Below, piece after piece: positions 52,203-60,628 of a stretch of 64,000 nt of DNA (position 1 is its first letter; each line of letters opens with the position of its first letter). This stretch comes from Erythrobacter dokdonensis DSW-74. GTDB lineage: Bacteria; Pseudomonadota; Alphaproteobacteria; Sphingomonadales; Sphingomonadaceae. Under the pieces are notes generated by a model. That model made no database searches. It was not told the origin of the DNA and saw only the letters and a program-made list of their open reading frames with translations. The translations under genes were made by a program, and so were the position numbers. Location: contig NZ_LZYB01000001.1 in the NCBI RefSeq assembly GCF_001677335.1, positions 62,001 through 126,000 of the forward strand, read 5' to 3'.

Positions 52203-53144
52203 ATGACAGAAGCCTCTACATCGACGCCGAGACTGCGCCTCGGCACCCGCAATTCCCCGCTTGCGATGGCGCAGGCCGTCGAAACCCGCACCCGCCTGTG
52301 CGCCGCCCTTGGCTGGGCCGAGGAGGAGGTCGAACTCGTCCCTGTACTCGCCAGCGGCGACAAGGTGCTCGACCGGCCGCTGGCGGAAATCGGCGGCAAG
52401 GCGCTGTGGACCAAGGAGCTCGATCAATGGCTGGGCGAGGGGCGGATCGATGCCTCGGTCCACTCGGCCAAGGATGTCGAAACGATCCGGCCGCGCGAAT
52501 TCCATTTCCCCGCCTTCCTGCCGCGCGCCGACCGGCGTGATTGTCTGGTCGGGGCGGCAAGCATCGCTGCGATCCCCGAAGGCGCTATCATCGGCACCAG
52601 CGCGCCCCGGCGGGCAGCGCAACTGCTGAACCTGAGGCCCGATTGCAAGGTCGTGACCTTTCGCGGCAATGTCGCAACGAGGCTTGGCAAGCTGGAGGCG
52701 GGTGAGGCGGACGTGACCTTCCTCGCCGCAGCGGGTCTTGAGCGGTTGGGGCAGAGCGAGGTCGCACACCCGCTGGCGCAGGACGAATGGATCCCCGCCG
52801 CAGCCCAGGGCGTGATCGCGATCGAATGCCGCGCGGATGATGCCGAAACCACCGCGCTCCTCGCCGCAATCGACCACGCGGCCACCCGCGCCGAACTGGA
52901 GGCCGAACGCGCGCTGCTGGCGGAACTGGGCGGCACCTGCCACTCGCCGGTCGCGGTCTTGTGCGAGCTGGCGAACGGGCACCTTGCCATGCGCGCCGCG
53001 CTGTTCAGCCCCGACGGGGCCGAGCGGATCGAGGGCAGCGCCAGCTTCGCGCCCGGGGATCATGCGCCGGTAAGGGCGCTGGCCGCCGATCTGCTGGCGC
53101 GCGCCACGCCCGGCATCGCGCCGCATTTCCGGGCTGCGGGCTGA
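52203..53144 (+). CDS. hemC: Porphobilinogen deaminase (hydroxymethylbilane synthase)
   Basis: Polymerises four porphobilinogens into hydroxymethylbilane. The 313-residue enzyme has catalytic D91 in SVHSAKDVE, arginine-rich substrate sites (TSAPRRAAQ, FRGNVATRLGKLE), and the dipyrromethane-cofactor cysteine C246 in LGGTCHSPVA. ATG at 52203 is chosen; an ATG eight codons upstream is possible. Followed 2 bases later by hemD, giving consecutive haem steps in one transcript. Confidence 0.96.
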   Translation: MTEASTSTPRLRLGTRNSPLAMAQAVETRTRLCAALGWAEEEVELVPVLASGDKVLDRPLAEIGGKALWTKELDQWLGEGRIDASVHSAKDVETIRPREFHFPAFLPRADRRDCLVGAASIAAIPEGAIIGTSAPRRAAQLLNLRPDCKVVTFRGNVATRLGKLEAGEADVTFLAAAGLERLGQSEVAHPLAQDEWIPAAAQGVIAIECRADDAETTALLAAIDHAATRAELEAERALLAELGGTCHSPVAVLCELANGHLAMRAALFSPDGAERIEGSASFAPGDHAPVRALAADLLARATPGIAPHFRAAG

Positions 53145-53146
53145 CC

Positions 53147-53857
53147 ATGCACCTGATCGCGCTGCGCCCCCAGCCGGGGCTGGCCGCGACGCTGGAAAAG
53201 GCCCGCGCGGCAGGCCTGGCGATTGCCGGACACGCGCTGTCGGAAATTCGCGCCCTGCCGTGGGACTGCCCCGATCCGGCGGCCTTCGACGGGTTGCTGA
53301 TCGGCAGCGCCAACGCGATCCTGAACGGCGGCGCGCACCTTGAACGGTTGAAGGACAAGCCGGTTTTTGCCGTGGGCGAGGCCACCGCCGAGGCGGCGCG
53401 CGCGGCGGGGCTGGCCGTTGCAATGGTGGGGAGCGGTGGCTTGCAGGGCGTGCTCGATGCGATATCCGGTCCGTGCCACCTTCTGCGCATCGCGGGCGAG
53501 GAACACGTGCCGCTCACCCCGCCCGAGGGCGTCAGCTTTGACACCGTGATCGCCTATCGCAACGCCATGCTGCCGCTTGATGCCGCTGCCATCGTGCTGC
53601 AATCCGGAAGCGCGCTGGTGCTGCTCCATTCGGCGGCCACCGCGCGCCATTTTGCCGCCGAATGCGACCGGCTGGGACTGTACCGCGCCCGCATCACGCT
53701 CGCCGCTCTCGGCCCGCGCATCGCCGCTGCGGCGGGCGAGGGCTGGCGCGCTGTCCACACGGCCTCCCGCCCGGACGAGGTTGCCTTGTTGGCATTGGCT
53801 TCCCACTTGTGCCAGAAGAGCGACGCCATTCCCGCCCCCCGTGCCGGACAGCCGTAA
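53147..53857 (+). CDS. hemD: Uroporphyrinogen-III synthase
   Basis: A 236-residue two-lobed HemD-type protein that cyclises hydroxymethylbilane to uroporphyrinogen III. The family diverges strongly; support comes from position directly after hemC, length, and segments FDGLLIGSANAILNG, VFAVGEATAEAARAAG (about 77-92) and ALGPRIAAAAGEGW near 195. The next gene is the Mic60-like one, after 49 bases. Confidence 0.88.
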   Translation: MHLIALRPQPGLAATLEKARAAGLAIAGHALSEIRALPWDCPDPAAFDGLLIGSANAILNGGAHLERLKDKPVFAVGEATAEAARAAGLAVAMVGSGGLQGVLDAISGPCHLLRIAGEEHVPLTPPEGVSFDTVIAYRNAMLPLDAAAIVLQSGSALVLLHSAATARHFAAECDRLGLYRARITLAALGPRIAAAAGEGWRAVHTASRPDEVALLALASHLCQKSDAIPAPRAGQP

Positions 53858-53906
53858 GCGCGGCGGCGGCTTGGCGGGGACAAACGAGGTCGCAGAACGG
53901 ATCGCG

Positions 53907-54836
53907 ATGGAATCGAAATTCGGAAGTCGCCGCAAACCTTCGTCAGGTCGCGGCATCGTGCTGGCAGCTATCGCCGCCTTCATTGCCGGCGGCGCTTTGG
54001 TCGGCTGGGTGGTGTGGTATAACTTCCAGCCCGCGCGAAACGGCGCGGCGCAGCCCGATAGCGCGGTCGTGGCAGAGGTTTCGGCCAGCCCGACCGCCCT
54101 GCCGAGCGCACCCTCCTCCGCTTCGCCCAGCCCCCTGTCCGAGCCGGTCACGCCCGAAAATGCCGAGCAGGCGGTCGAGGCGGTGACCCGCGTTGCCGAG
54201 CAGCAGGGCGGGCTCGACCAGCGCCTCGCCGCCGCCGAACAGCGCCTCACCCAGCTTGATCTTCAGGCGCAGGCCGCGGCGGGCAATGCCGCGCGCGCCG
54301 AAAGCCTGCTGATCGCCTTCGCCACCCGCCGCGCGGTCGAACGCGGGGCCGAGCTGGGCTATCTCGCCGACCAGTTGCGGCTGCGCTTCGGCGACCAGTG
54401 GCCCAATGCGGTCAGCACGATCATCACCTTCTCGCGCGATCCGGTGCGGCTTGACGGGCTGGTAGCGCGGCTCGAGGGTCTCGGGCCCACCTTGCGCGAA
54501 AGCGGGCAGGGGCCTTCGTGGGGGGCATTCAAGCGCGAGATGTCGCAGCTGTTCGTGTTCCGCCGCGAAAGCACGCCTTCGCCGCAACCGCAACGCCGGC
54601 TGGAGCGCGCGCGCTGGGCGCTCGAACAGGGCCGCTACCAGAACGCGATCGACGAGGTGAAAGGCATGCCCGGTGCCGATCAGGCCGAAAGCTGGATTAA
54701 GGATGCCGAACGATATGCCAAGGCGATGGAGGCATTGGAAGTGATCGAAACCGCCGCCGTGCTCGACCAGCGGGGCCTGCGCGACGGGGCAGGCAATCCG
54801 GTGCGCCAGGTGAGCCCGCTGGTGGTGGGGAGCTAG
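53907..54836 (+). CDS. Mic60/mitofilin-like inner-membrane protein
   Basis: A 309-residue protein. One N-terminal membrane helix (about 16-38), a Pro-Ser-rich linker (about 45-78), a coiled-coil stretch (about 80-125; GGLDQRLAAAEQRLTQLDLQAQAAAGN) and a C-terminal mitofilin-type helix bundle (about 225-290; RWALEQGRYQNAIDEVKGMPGADQAESWIKDA). This layout and a position after hemC-hemD match alphaproteobacterial Mic60, which shapes inner-membrane folds and contacts outer-membrane proteins. Assignment rests on architecture and synteny; residue-level similarity was not tested. ATG at 53907. Confidence 0.75.
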   Translation: MESKFGSRRKPSSGRGIVLAAIAAFIAGGALVGWVVWYNFQPARNGAAQPDSAVVAEVSASPTALPSAPSSASPSPLSEPVTPENAEQAVEAVTRVAEQQGGLDQRLAAAEQRLTQLDLQAQAAAGNAARAESLLIAFATRRAVERGAELGYLADQLRLRFGDQWPNAVSTIITFSRDPVRLDGLVARLEGLGPTLRESGQGPSWGAFKREMSQLFVFRRESTPSPQPQRRLERARWALEQGRYQNAIDEVKGMPGADQAESWIKDAERYAKAMEALEVIETAAVLDQRGLRDGAGNPVRQVSPLVVGS

Positions 54837-54850
54837 CGAAGGCGGCATAG

Positions 54851-55210
54851 ATGGCGGGGCGCGCGATTGGAGGGCTGACGCTAGCCGCGCTGTTCGCGTG
54901 CGCGGGTTGCGGGACCGATCCGGCCGAACCTGCTATGCCGGAGACCGGCGCGCAGACAAGCACCCAGCCGCAGCTTGCGATCGCCCCGTGGCCGCCCGTC
55001 TATGTCTGCAAGTTCAGGACTTACGGAACGATCATCATCGAAGCCGACCCGCGTGACACCCGGATCGTTATCAACGGCGTATCCATGCCGGCTCAGCGCG
55101 AGGGCGGCGTCTTTCGCAGCCTTGTCGGCTCGGAAATGGTCTCGGTTGGACCAGGCGACGCCTATTGGGAATACAAGGACGAACGGTCGGAGGATTGCAC
55201 GCCGGGTTGA
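54851..55210 (+). CDS. Hypothetical lipoprotein
   Basis: A 119-residue protein with a signal peptide ending in a lipobox-like FACAGC (Cys near 20). After a spacer, a globular part holds two further cysteines (VYVCKF and SEDCTPG) that may form a disulfide, and the GTIIIEADPRDTRIVINGVSMP beta-rich core. No family recognised. It follows the Mic60-like gene by 14 bases and converges on the UbiH-type gene. Confidence 0.75.
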   Translation: MAGRAIGGLTLAALFACAGCGTDPAEPAMPETGAQTSTQPQLAIAPWPPVYVCKFRTYGTIIIEADPRDTRIVINGVSMPAQREGGVFRSLVGSEMVSVGPGDAYWEYKDERSEDCTPG

Positions 55211-55218
55211 AAATCCGC

Positions 55219-56445
55219 TCAGGCCTTCAGCAATTCCGGCAGGTCGCCCGAAACCCCGCGCGCCTCGTCCATGAAGAACTGCTTGAGCATGGGCGTTCGC
55301 TGCACCGCCGCCATGCCTAGGCGGCGCACGGCGGATGCGGTCTTGCCGGGGACACCGAACAGGCGAGTGAGGCCATCGGTCGCCAGTGCCACCATGAAGC
55401 TGTCGAGCCCGCGCCAGTTCTCGTAACGCTTGAGCACTTCCGGATCGCCCGGATCAAGGCCCAGCCGCGCGCCTTCGGCCAGAACCTCCACCAGCGCGCC
55501 GACGTCGCGCAGGCCGAGGTTGAGCCCTTGCCCTGCAATCGGGTGGATGCCGTGCGCGCTGTCACCGATCAGCGCGAGGCGTTCTGCGGTGATCTTGGCG
55601 GTGTGGTGGAAGCCGAGCGGCCAGGACGAACGCTGGCCGACGCTCAGCACCTTGCCCAGAACACCGCCCATGCGCTTTTCGACCTCGGCGAGAAAGGCGC
55701 GCTCGCCCAGCTTCATCACCGCTGCCCCGTCGCGCTCCGACACGGTCCACACGAGCGAGGAGCGATGCGTGCCGTCCGCGTCGTCGTTCATGGGGAGCAG
55801 GGCGAAGGGGCCTGCCGGGTAGAAGATTTCCCAGGCGACATTGTCGTGCGGTTTTTCGTGGGTCAGCCCGGCGATGATCGCGCGGTGGTGGTAATCCCAC
55901 TTGGCGATGGTGATCCCGGCGGAATCGCGCGTCGGCGACTGGCGGCCTTCGGCGGCGACCATCAGCCGGCCTTTCAGCTTGGTGCCGTCGGCCAGCACGG
56001 CGGCGACCCCATATTCGCTGCGCTGGCGCTCGGTGACGGTGGCGAGGCTCGTCCAGTGGATCAGCGGCTCTTTCGCCGCGGCCTCGAACAGCGCGAGGCG
56101 CAGGCGGCGGTTGGGGAACATCCGGCCCAGCGTGCCGTCGCCCTCGCCGGGGACGAAATCGAGCCGCCCGGGCTTGTTCTGGTCGGTGACGGCGATGGCG
56201 GAGATGTCGCAGGCGAATTTCTCGAGCCCCTCGGCGATGCCGATATTCTCGAACAGGTGCCAGCTCGCTGTCGAGATCGCGGTGGCGCGGTCATCGAAGC
56301 CCTCGGCGGTGAGTTCCGCCGGGTCGGCGCGGTCGATGACGTGGCTGGACAGGCCCTTTTTCGCCGCCGCCAGCGCGAGGGTCATCCCCACCAGCCCTCC
56401 GCCGAGGATCACGAGATCGCGGGTCTCTTCCGAAGGCTGTGTCAC
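55219..56445 (-). CDS. UbiH/COQ6-family FAD-dependent monooxygenase
   Basis: A 408-residue flavin hydroxylase of the ubiquinone-ring-modification family. GxGxxG-type FAD motif is VILGGGLVGMTLALAAA (12-28), a DG/GD motif lies in the middle, and ALIGDSAHGIHPIAGQGLNLGLRDV (about 285-310) is the second FAD motif typical of UbiH/UbiF/Coq6. Which ring position it hydroxylates cannot be read. It is divergent from dsbD with a 50-base gap. Confidence 0.9.
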   Translation of the reverse strand: MTQPSEETRDLVILGGGLVGMTLALAAAKKGLSSHVIDRADPAELTAEGFDDRATAISTASWHLFENIGIAEGLEKFACDISAIAVTDQNKPGRLDFVPGEGDGTLGRMFPNRRLRLALFEAAAKEPLIHWTSLATVTERQRSEYGVAAVLADGTKLKGRLMVAAEGRQSPTRDSAGITIAKWDYHHRAIIAGLTHEKPHDNVAWEIFYPAGPFALLPMNDDADGTHRSSLVWTVSERDGAAVMKLGERAFLAEVEKRMGGVLGKVLSVGQRSSWPLGFHHTAKITAERLALIGDSAHGIHPIAGQGLNLGLRDVGALVEVLAEGARLGLDPGDPEVLKRYENWRGLDSFMVALATDGLTRLFGVPGKTASAVRRLGMAAVQRTPMLKQFFMDEARGVSGDLPELLKA

Positions 56446-56495
56446 CGTGGCGGCTCCGATTGCGAATTTGAGGCGCTATGCCTAGAGGGTAGCCC

Positions 56496-58598
56496 GTGTC
56501 CCGCGCAAGAACCTTCCCGCCCCCGATCCGACAATTTGCTGCATGGGTGCTTGCACTTGCCGCAAGCCTGCTGCTGGCAGGGCCGAGCCACGCGCAGGAG
56601 GCGGAGCGGGCAGCGCTTTATGGCGATGAGAATATCGCCGTCGCGCTGTTCGCCGAAGGCAAGCCCAAGGCAGGCGGCGAGAGGATGCTCGCGCTGCGCT
56701 TTACGCCGAAGTCGGAGGAATGGCACGGCTACTGGTCCAACCCAGGAGATGCCGGGCAGGGGATGCGGCTGGAGCTAAGCCTGCCGGAAGGCTGGGAGAT
56801 GGGCGCACCGCTCTATCCCGTCCCGCAGCAGCTCACCATCAGCGGGCTGATGAACCATATTTACGAAGGGCAATATGCCGTGCTGGTGCCAATCAGGGTG
56901 CCTGCGGGCGCGGATGTGCCCCGCACTCCGCCGATCACCGGACGGGTCGAATATCTTGCCTGCACCGACCAGATCTGCGTGCCGCAGGACGCCGTGCTGA
57001 CGGCGCGGGCGGGAGGCGATTTTGCGCGCTGGCGGGCCGAGGTTGCTCCGCTGCTGGATGCGCAAGCCAGCTTCGCAATTACCGGACAGACCCTGCGCGT
57101 TGCGATTCCGCTGCCCGCGAGCGTGGCGCTGGCCGTTCCGCATGTCTTCATCGCCAATGAACGCCTGGTCGATTACGCCAAGCCGCAGACGTTCCGGCGT
57201 CGGGGTGACATGCTGGTGGCGGAGATTGCGCTCGACGATCGCAGGCAGGGCGATGGGGGCGCGGTGTCCGGCATCCTCGCTTTCGGAGACGGGGCGGGCG
57301 TGCGCTTCATGGCGGTACCCGGCGCGGTGCCGACCGGCGGGGAACTGATCGCTGGGCCTGCCGCGATGGCGGTGCCGCCGCTGTGGACTCTGGTGCTCGG
57401 CGCGCTGTTGGGCGGGCTCCTGCTCAACATCATGCCCTGCGTTTTCCCGATCCTCAGCCTGAAGGCGCTGAGCCTTGCCCGCGCAGGCGAGAGCGAAGCG
57501 CGCGCGCGGGCCGAGGGACTGGCCTATACCGCGGGCGTGGTGCTCGCCTGCTTGGCGCTGGGCGGCGTGATGCTGGCCCTGCGCGCGGCCGGAGAGCAGG
57601 TTGGCTGGGCGTTCCAGTTGCAGGAGCCGGGCGTGGTGGTCGCGCTGCTGGTGCTGGCCGCCGCAATCACCGCGAACTTTGCCGGGCTGTTCGAACTGCC
57701 CTCGGTCTCGGTCAGCATGGGAGGCGAGCGCAGCGGAGCCTTTGCCACCGGGCTGCTGGCCGCTTTCGTGGCGACGCCCTGCACGGGTCCGTTCATGGCG
57801 GCGGCGCTCGGCGCGGCGCTGCTGCTGCCGACGGTGCAGGCGCTGCTGCTCTTCGCGCTGCTTGGTCTGGGGCTGGCGCTGCCGTTCCTGCTGTTGGGCT
57901 TCGTCCCGCCGCTGCGCCGGATGCTGCCGAAGCCGGGGCCGTGGATGGAACGGTTCCGGCGGATCATGGCGATCCCGATGGGGCTGACAGCGCTCGCGCT
58001 GCTATGGCTGACGGTGCAGCTTGGCGGGAGGCCTTTTGGCCTTGTCGCGCTGCTGCTGGTGGCGGGGGTGCTGCTGGCGCTGCTGGTGGTCGGCAGGCTC
58101 CAGCGCAAGGGCAAGCTCGCCTGGCCCGCCTTCGGCCTCGTCGCCGCGCCCTTCTTCGCCTTTGCACTGATCGCGCTGCCCAATCTCTATGACGGAGGCG
58201 GCAGCAAGGACAGCGAGAGCATCCACGCGCCGCAAGCCTTCAGCCGCGAGAGCCTTGCCGAGGCGCGCGGATCGGGCAAGCCGGTGTTCGTGTGGTTCAC
58301 CGCCGACTGGTGCGTGACCTGCAAGGTCAACGAAAGCGTTGCGATCGAGCGCGAAAGCGTGCGCGAAGCCTTCGAGGCCGCGGGCGTGGTGACGATGGTG
58401 GGCGACTGGACGGTGCGCGATGAAGCGATCACCGCTTTTCTGACCGAGCAGGGCGCGGCGGGTGTGCCGCTCTATTTGTGGTATGCGCCGGGCGCTGCCA
58501 CGCCCGAGCAATTGCCGCAGGTGCTTACGCCGGATCTGCTGGTGGCGCAGGCATCCGGCAATCCTCCACCAGCTGCATCGGCAGCGGGCTCGGATTGA
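56496..58598 (+). CDS. dsbD: Thiol:disulfide interchange protein DsbD family
   Basis: Transfers reducing power from cytoplasmic thioredoxin to the periplasm. The 700-residue protein has a signal peptide (about 1-28), an N-terminal DsbD-alpha-like domain (CTDQICVP near 155), and eight membrane helices with cysteines in NIMPCVFPILSLK (near 315) and ATPCTGPFM (near 428). A C-terminal thioredoxin domain has WCVTC near 605. GTG start at 56496. Its 3' end overlaps an antisense lipoprotein gene by 74 bases. Confidence 0.9.
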   Translation: MSRARTFPPPIRQFAAWVLALAASLLLAGPSHAQEAERAALYGDENIAVALFAEGKPKAGGERMLALRFTPKSEEWHGYWSNPGDAGQGMRLELSLPEGWEMGAPLYPVPQQLTISGLMNHIYEGQYAVLVPIRVPAGADVPRTPPITGRVEYLACTDQICVPQDAVLTARAGGDFARWRAEVAPLLDAQASFAITGQTLRVAIPLPASVALAVPHVFIANERLVDYAKPQTFRRRGDMLVAEIALDDRRQGDGGAVSGILAFGDGAGVRFMAVPGAVPTGGELIAGPAAMAVPPLWTLVLGALLGGLLLNIMPCVFPILSLKALSLARAGESEARARAEGLAYTAGVVLACLALGGVMLALRAAGEQVGWAFQLQEPGVVVALLVLAAAITANFAGLFELPSVSVSMGGERSGAFATGLLAAFVATPCTGPFMAAALGAALLLPTVQALLLFALLGLGLALPFLLLGFVPPLRRMLPKPGPWMERFRRIMAIPMGLTALALLWLTVQLGGRPFGLVALLLVAGVLLALLVVGRLQRKGKLAWPAFGLVAAPFFAFALIALPNLYDGGGSKDSESIHAPQAFSRESLAEARGSGKPVFVWFTADWCVTCKVNESVAIERESVREAFEAAGVVTMVGDWTVRDEAITAFLTEQGAAGVPLYLWYAPGAATPEQLPQVLTPDLLVAQASGNPPPAASAAGSD

Positions 58599-59085
58599 GC
58601 TTCACGAGGCCTGCGCCCGGAACCGTCACGGTCGCTTCCCGCATGCCGCCCAGCGCGTCCCAGCCTTCCGCAGCGGCGGGCGTTTCGCCCTGCCACATCA
58701 TTGCCCCGCCGATCTTGGTCGCATCGACCGGCAGACGGGCGATCCGCCGATTGCCGATCAGCGCCAGCAGCGCGCCCGCGCCCTCGTCAGCCGGGGCATG
58801 GCGGGCGATCTTCAGCCGTGCCCCGGACGTGCCGGCACCAAGACACTCAAGCGAGACCAGCACCTGCCCGCCTGGAATACCGTAGACCAGCCGGCCAGCC
58901 CTTGCGCTTTGTGCCCAGACGGCCCCATCGGTATCGGGCGAGGCGAGCGGCTCCGACGGGCCTTCGGGCGCAGGCAGATTGGCAGCGCGGGCCATGCCGG
59001 CATCGGTAGGCGGCGGTTTGCAGGCAGGAAGGCCCAGCGCTGCCGCCAGCGCAATCATTCCGGCAAGGCGCGCTGCTGTCATCAC
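58525..59085 (-). CDS. Hypothetical lipoprotein
   Basis: A 186-residue protein with lipobox LGLPAC (Cys about 22), a Pro-rich linker (about 25-50), and a globular domain around GRLVYGIPGGQVLVSLECLG with one cysteine and another near the C-terminus (EDCRMP). No family recognised. Convergent with dsbD, overlapping it by 74 bases at the 3' ends; its own start overlaps the S10 peptidase stop by ATGA, so it is the downstream gene of a two-gene unit. Confidence 0.75.
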   Translation of the reverse strand: MMTAARLAGMIALAAALGLPACKPPPTDAGMARAANLPAPEGPSEPLASPDTDGAVWAQSARAGRLVYGIPGGQVLVSLECLGAGTSGARLKIARHAPADEGAGALLALIGNRRIARLPVDATKIGGAMMWQGETPAAAEGWDALGGMREATVTVPGAGLVKLNPSPLPMQLVEDCRMPAPPADPA

Positions 59086-60581
59086 CGTGCCCTGATGAAT
59101 GTGCGGATGTCGGCGGAAAGCTTCGCGCGGTCCTCGTCGCGGATATACATCATGTGGCCCGCGTCATAATATTTCCAGGTGATCCGGTCCTGCGGGATGC
59201 CGGTGCGCTTCAGCGAATATTCCGCGCCGAAGAAGGGCGTGGCGAAATCGTACCAGCCTTGCGCGTTGAAGACCCTGAGCCCGCTGTTCTGGCGCATCGC
59301 CTTGCCGATCAGCGGGGCGATGTTGAGATAGGCATTGCGCCCCCAGCCGCTGCCCAGCGACCAGTCCCACTGCCCGCCGACATTGCCGATCGACTGGTAG
59401 ACGCGGTCGGTCTCGTAGCCCAGCGTCTCGCGGGCCCACTGGTTGATCGCGGCAGTATAGCCTGCATCGATCCCGTAAAAGCTCGGGTCGGCATCGGGGG
59501 TCTCGCCCGCGTTGTCGAAATCCGTGCCGGTATAGCGCGCGTCGAGCCTGCCGATGGTGAGGCCCCGGTCGCGCAACAGCTCCTTGTAGAAGCGCTGGTC
59601 GGTGACGCGCAGGTTGGCCTGTTCGAGATATTCCTCCGACAGGCCGGTGAGGCGGGAAAGTTCGCGGCGTACGGCCTCGCGTTCGGCCTGCGGCAGGTCC
59701 TGCCCCTTGAGCAAGGCGGAGGCGAACGGCCCGATGGCAAAGCGGCGCGCTTCCTCGGCAATCGCTTCGACCGAGGGGGCCTCGACCTTGCCGTGATAGT
59801 AAGCCGCCGCCGCCATGTTGGGCAGGGTGACGACATAGGCCATCTCGTTGCCCGGTGTCGGCTCGCGCCCCGCGAAGTCGAGGATGGTGGAGATCAGGAT
59901 CAGCCCGTTGAGGCCCACGTCGTTGTAGGTCGAGCCTTCAAGCTCATCGACCACCATCGCGGTGCGGCTGGTGCCGTAGCTTTCCCCGCCGAGGTATTTT
60001 GGGCTGGACCAGCGGCCATTATCGTTGATCCAGCGCCGGATCACCTGCGCAACCGCGCGGCCATCCTGCCTGAGTCCATAATACTTCTTCGCGTCGGTCC
60101 CTTGCGTCAGATAGCTGAAGCCGGTGCCGGGCGGATCGATGAAGACGAGGTCGGCAACGTCCAGCAGGCTGTCCGGATTGTCGACCAGCGGATAGGGCGG
60201 CGCGCCGTCGTCGCGCGCGTCGGAGGGGATCGCCACGCGCTTCGGCCCGAAGGCCCCCATCTGCAACCACACCGAGCCTGAACCCGGCCCGCCGTTGTAG
60301 ATGAAGAATACCGGGCGCGAAGTGTCGACGGGGGTTTTGACGTAAGAGGTGGTGACGATCACCGCTTCCGCCTTGCCTTCCTCGTCCGACAGGATCGTGT
60401 CGGCAATCGTGGCGCGATAGGCGATGCGCTGCCCGCCGAAGGTGCCCGCAAGGTCGCGGGTCTTTACCTGCCGCTCCGGCGCGGATGCCTCGGCCTTTGC
60501 GGGCGCGTCCTGCGCGATGGTGGGGACGGTGATGGCGAGGGTGCTGGCGGCAGCCAGCGCGGCGATGACTCGAATGTTCAT
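59082..60581 (-). CDS. S10 family serine carboxypeptidase-like secreted protein
   Basis: A 499-residue secreted alpha/beta hydrolase of the peptidase S10 family. A signal peptide (about 1-23) is followed by GGPGSGSVWLQMG (near 98), the nucleophile elbow GGESYGTSRT (near 205), and catalytic Asp and His in GWYDFATPFF and YDAGHMMY near the C-terminus. S10 enzymes remove C-terminal residues; bacterial members are often found in sphingomonads. Co-transcribed with the downstream lipoprotein. Confidence 0.9.
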   Translation of the reverse strand: MNIRVIAALAAASTLAITVPTIAQDAPAKAEASAPERQVKTRDLAGTFGGQRIAYRATIADTILSDEEGKAEAVIVTTSYVKTPVDTSRPVFFIYNGGPGSGSVWLQMGAFGPKRVAIPSDARDDGAPPYPLVDNPDSLLDVADLVFIDPPGTGFSYLTQGTDAKKYYGLRQDGRAVAQVIRRWINDNGRWSSPKYLGGESYGTSRTAMVVDELEGSTYNDVGLNGLILISTILDFAGREPTPGNEMAYVVTLPNMAAAAYYHGKVEAPSVEAIAEEARRFAIGPFASALLKGQDLPQAEREAVRRELSRLTGLSEEYLEQANLRVTDQRFYKELLRDRGLTIGRLDARYTGTDFDNAGETPDADPSFYGIDAGYTAAINQWARETLGYETDRVYQSIGNVGGQWDWSLGSGWGRNAYLNIAPLIGKAMRQNSGLRVFNAQGWYDFATPFFGAEYSLKRTGIPQDRITWKYYDAGHMMYIRDEDRAKLSADIRTFIRAR

Positions 60582-60628
60582 GGGTCGAGGGGAGTGGCAG
60601 GGTTAACCGCTCGGTTCAAGGGGCGCAG

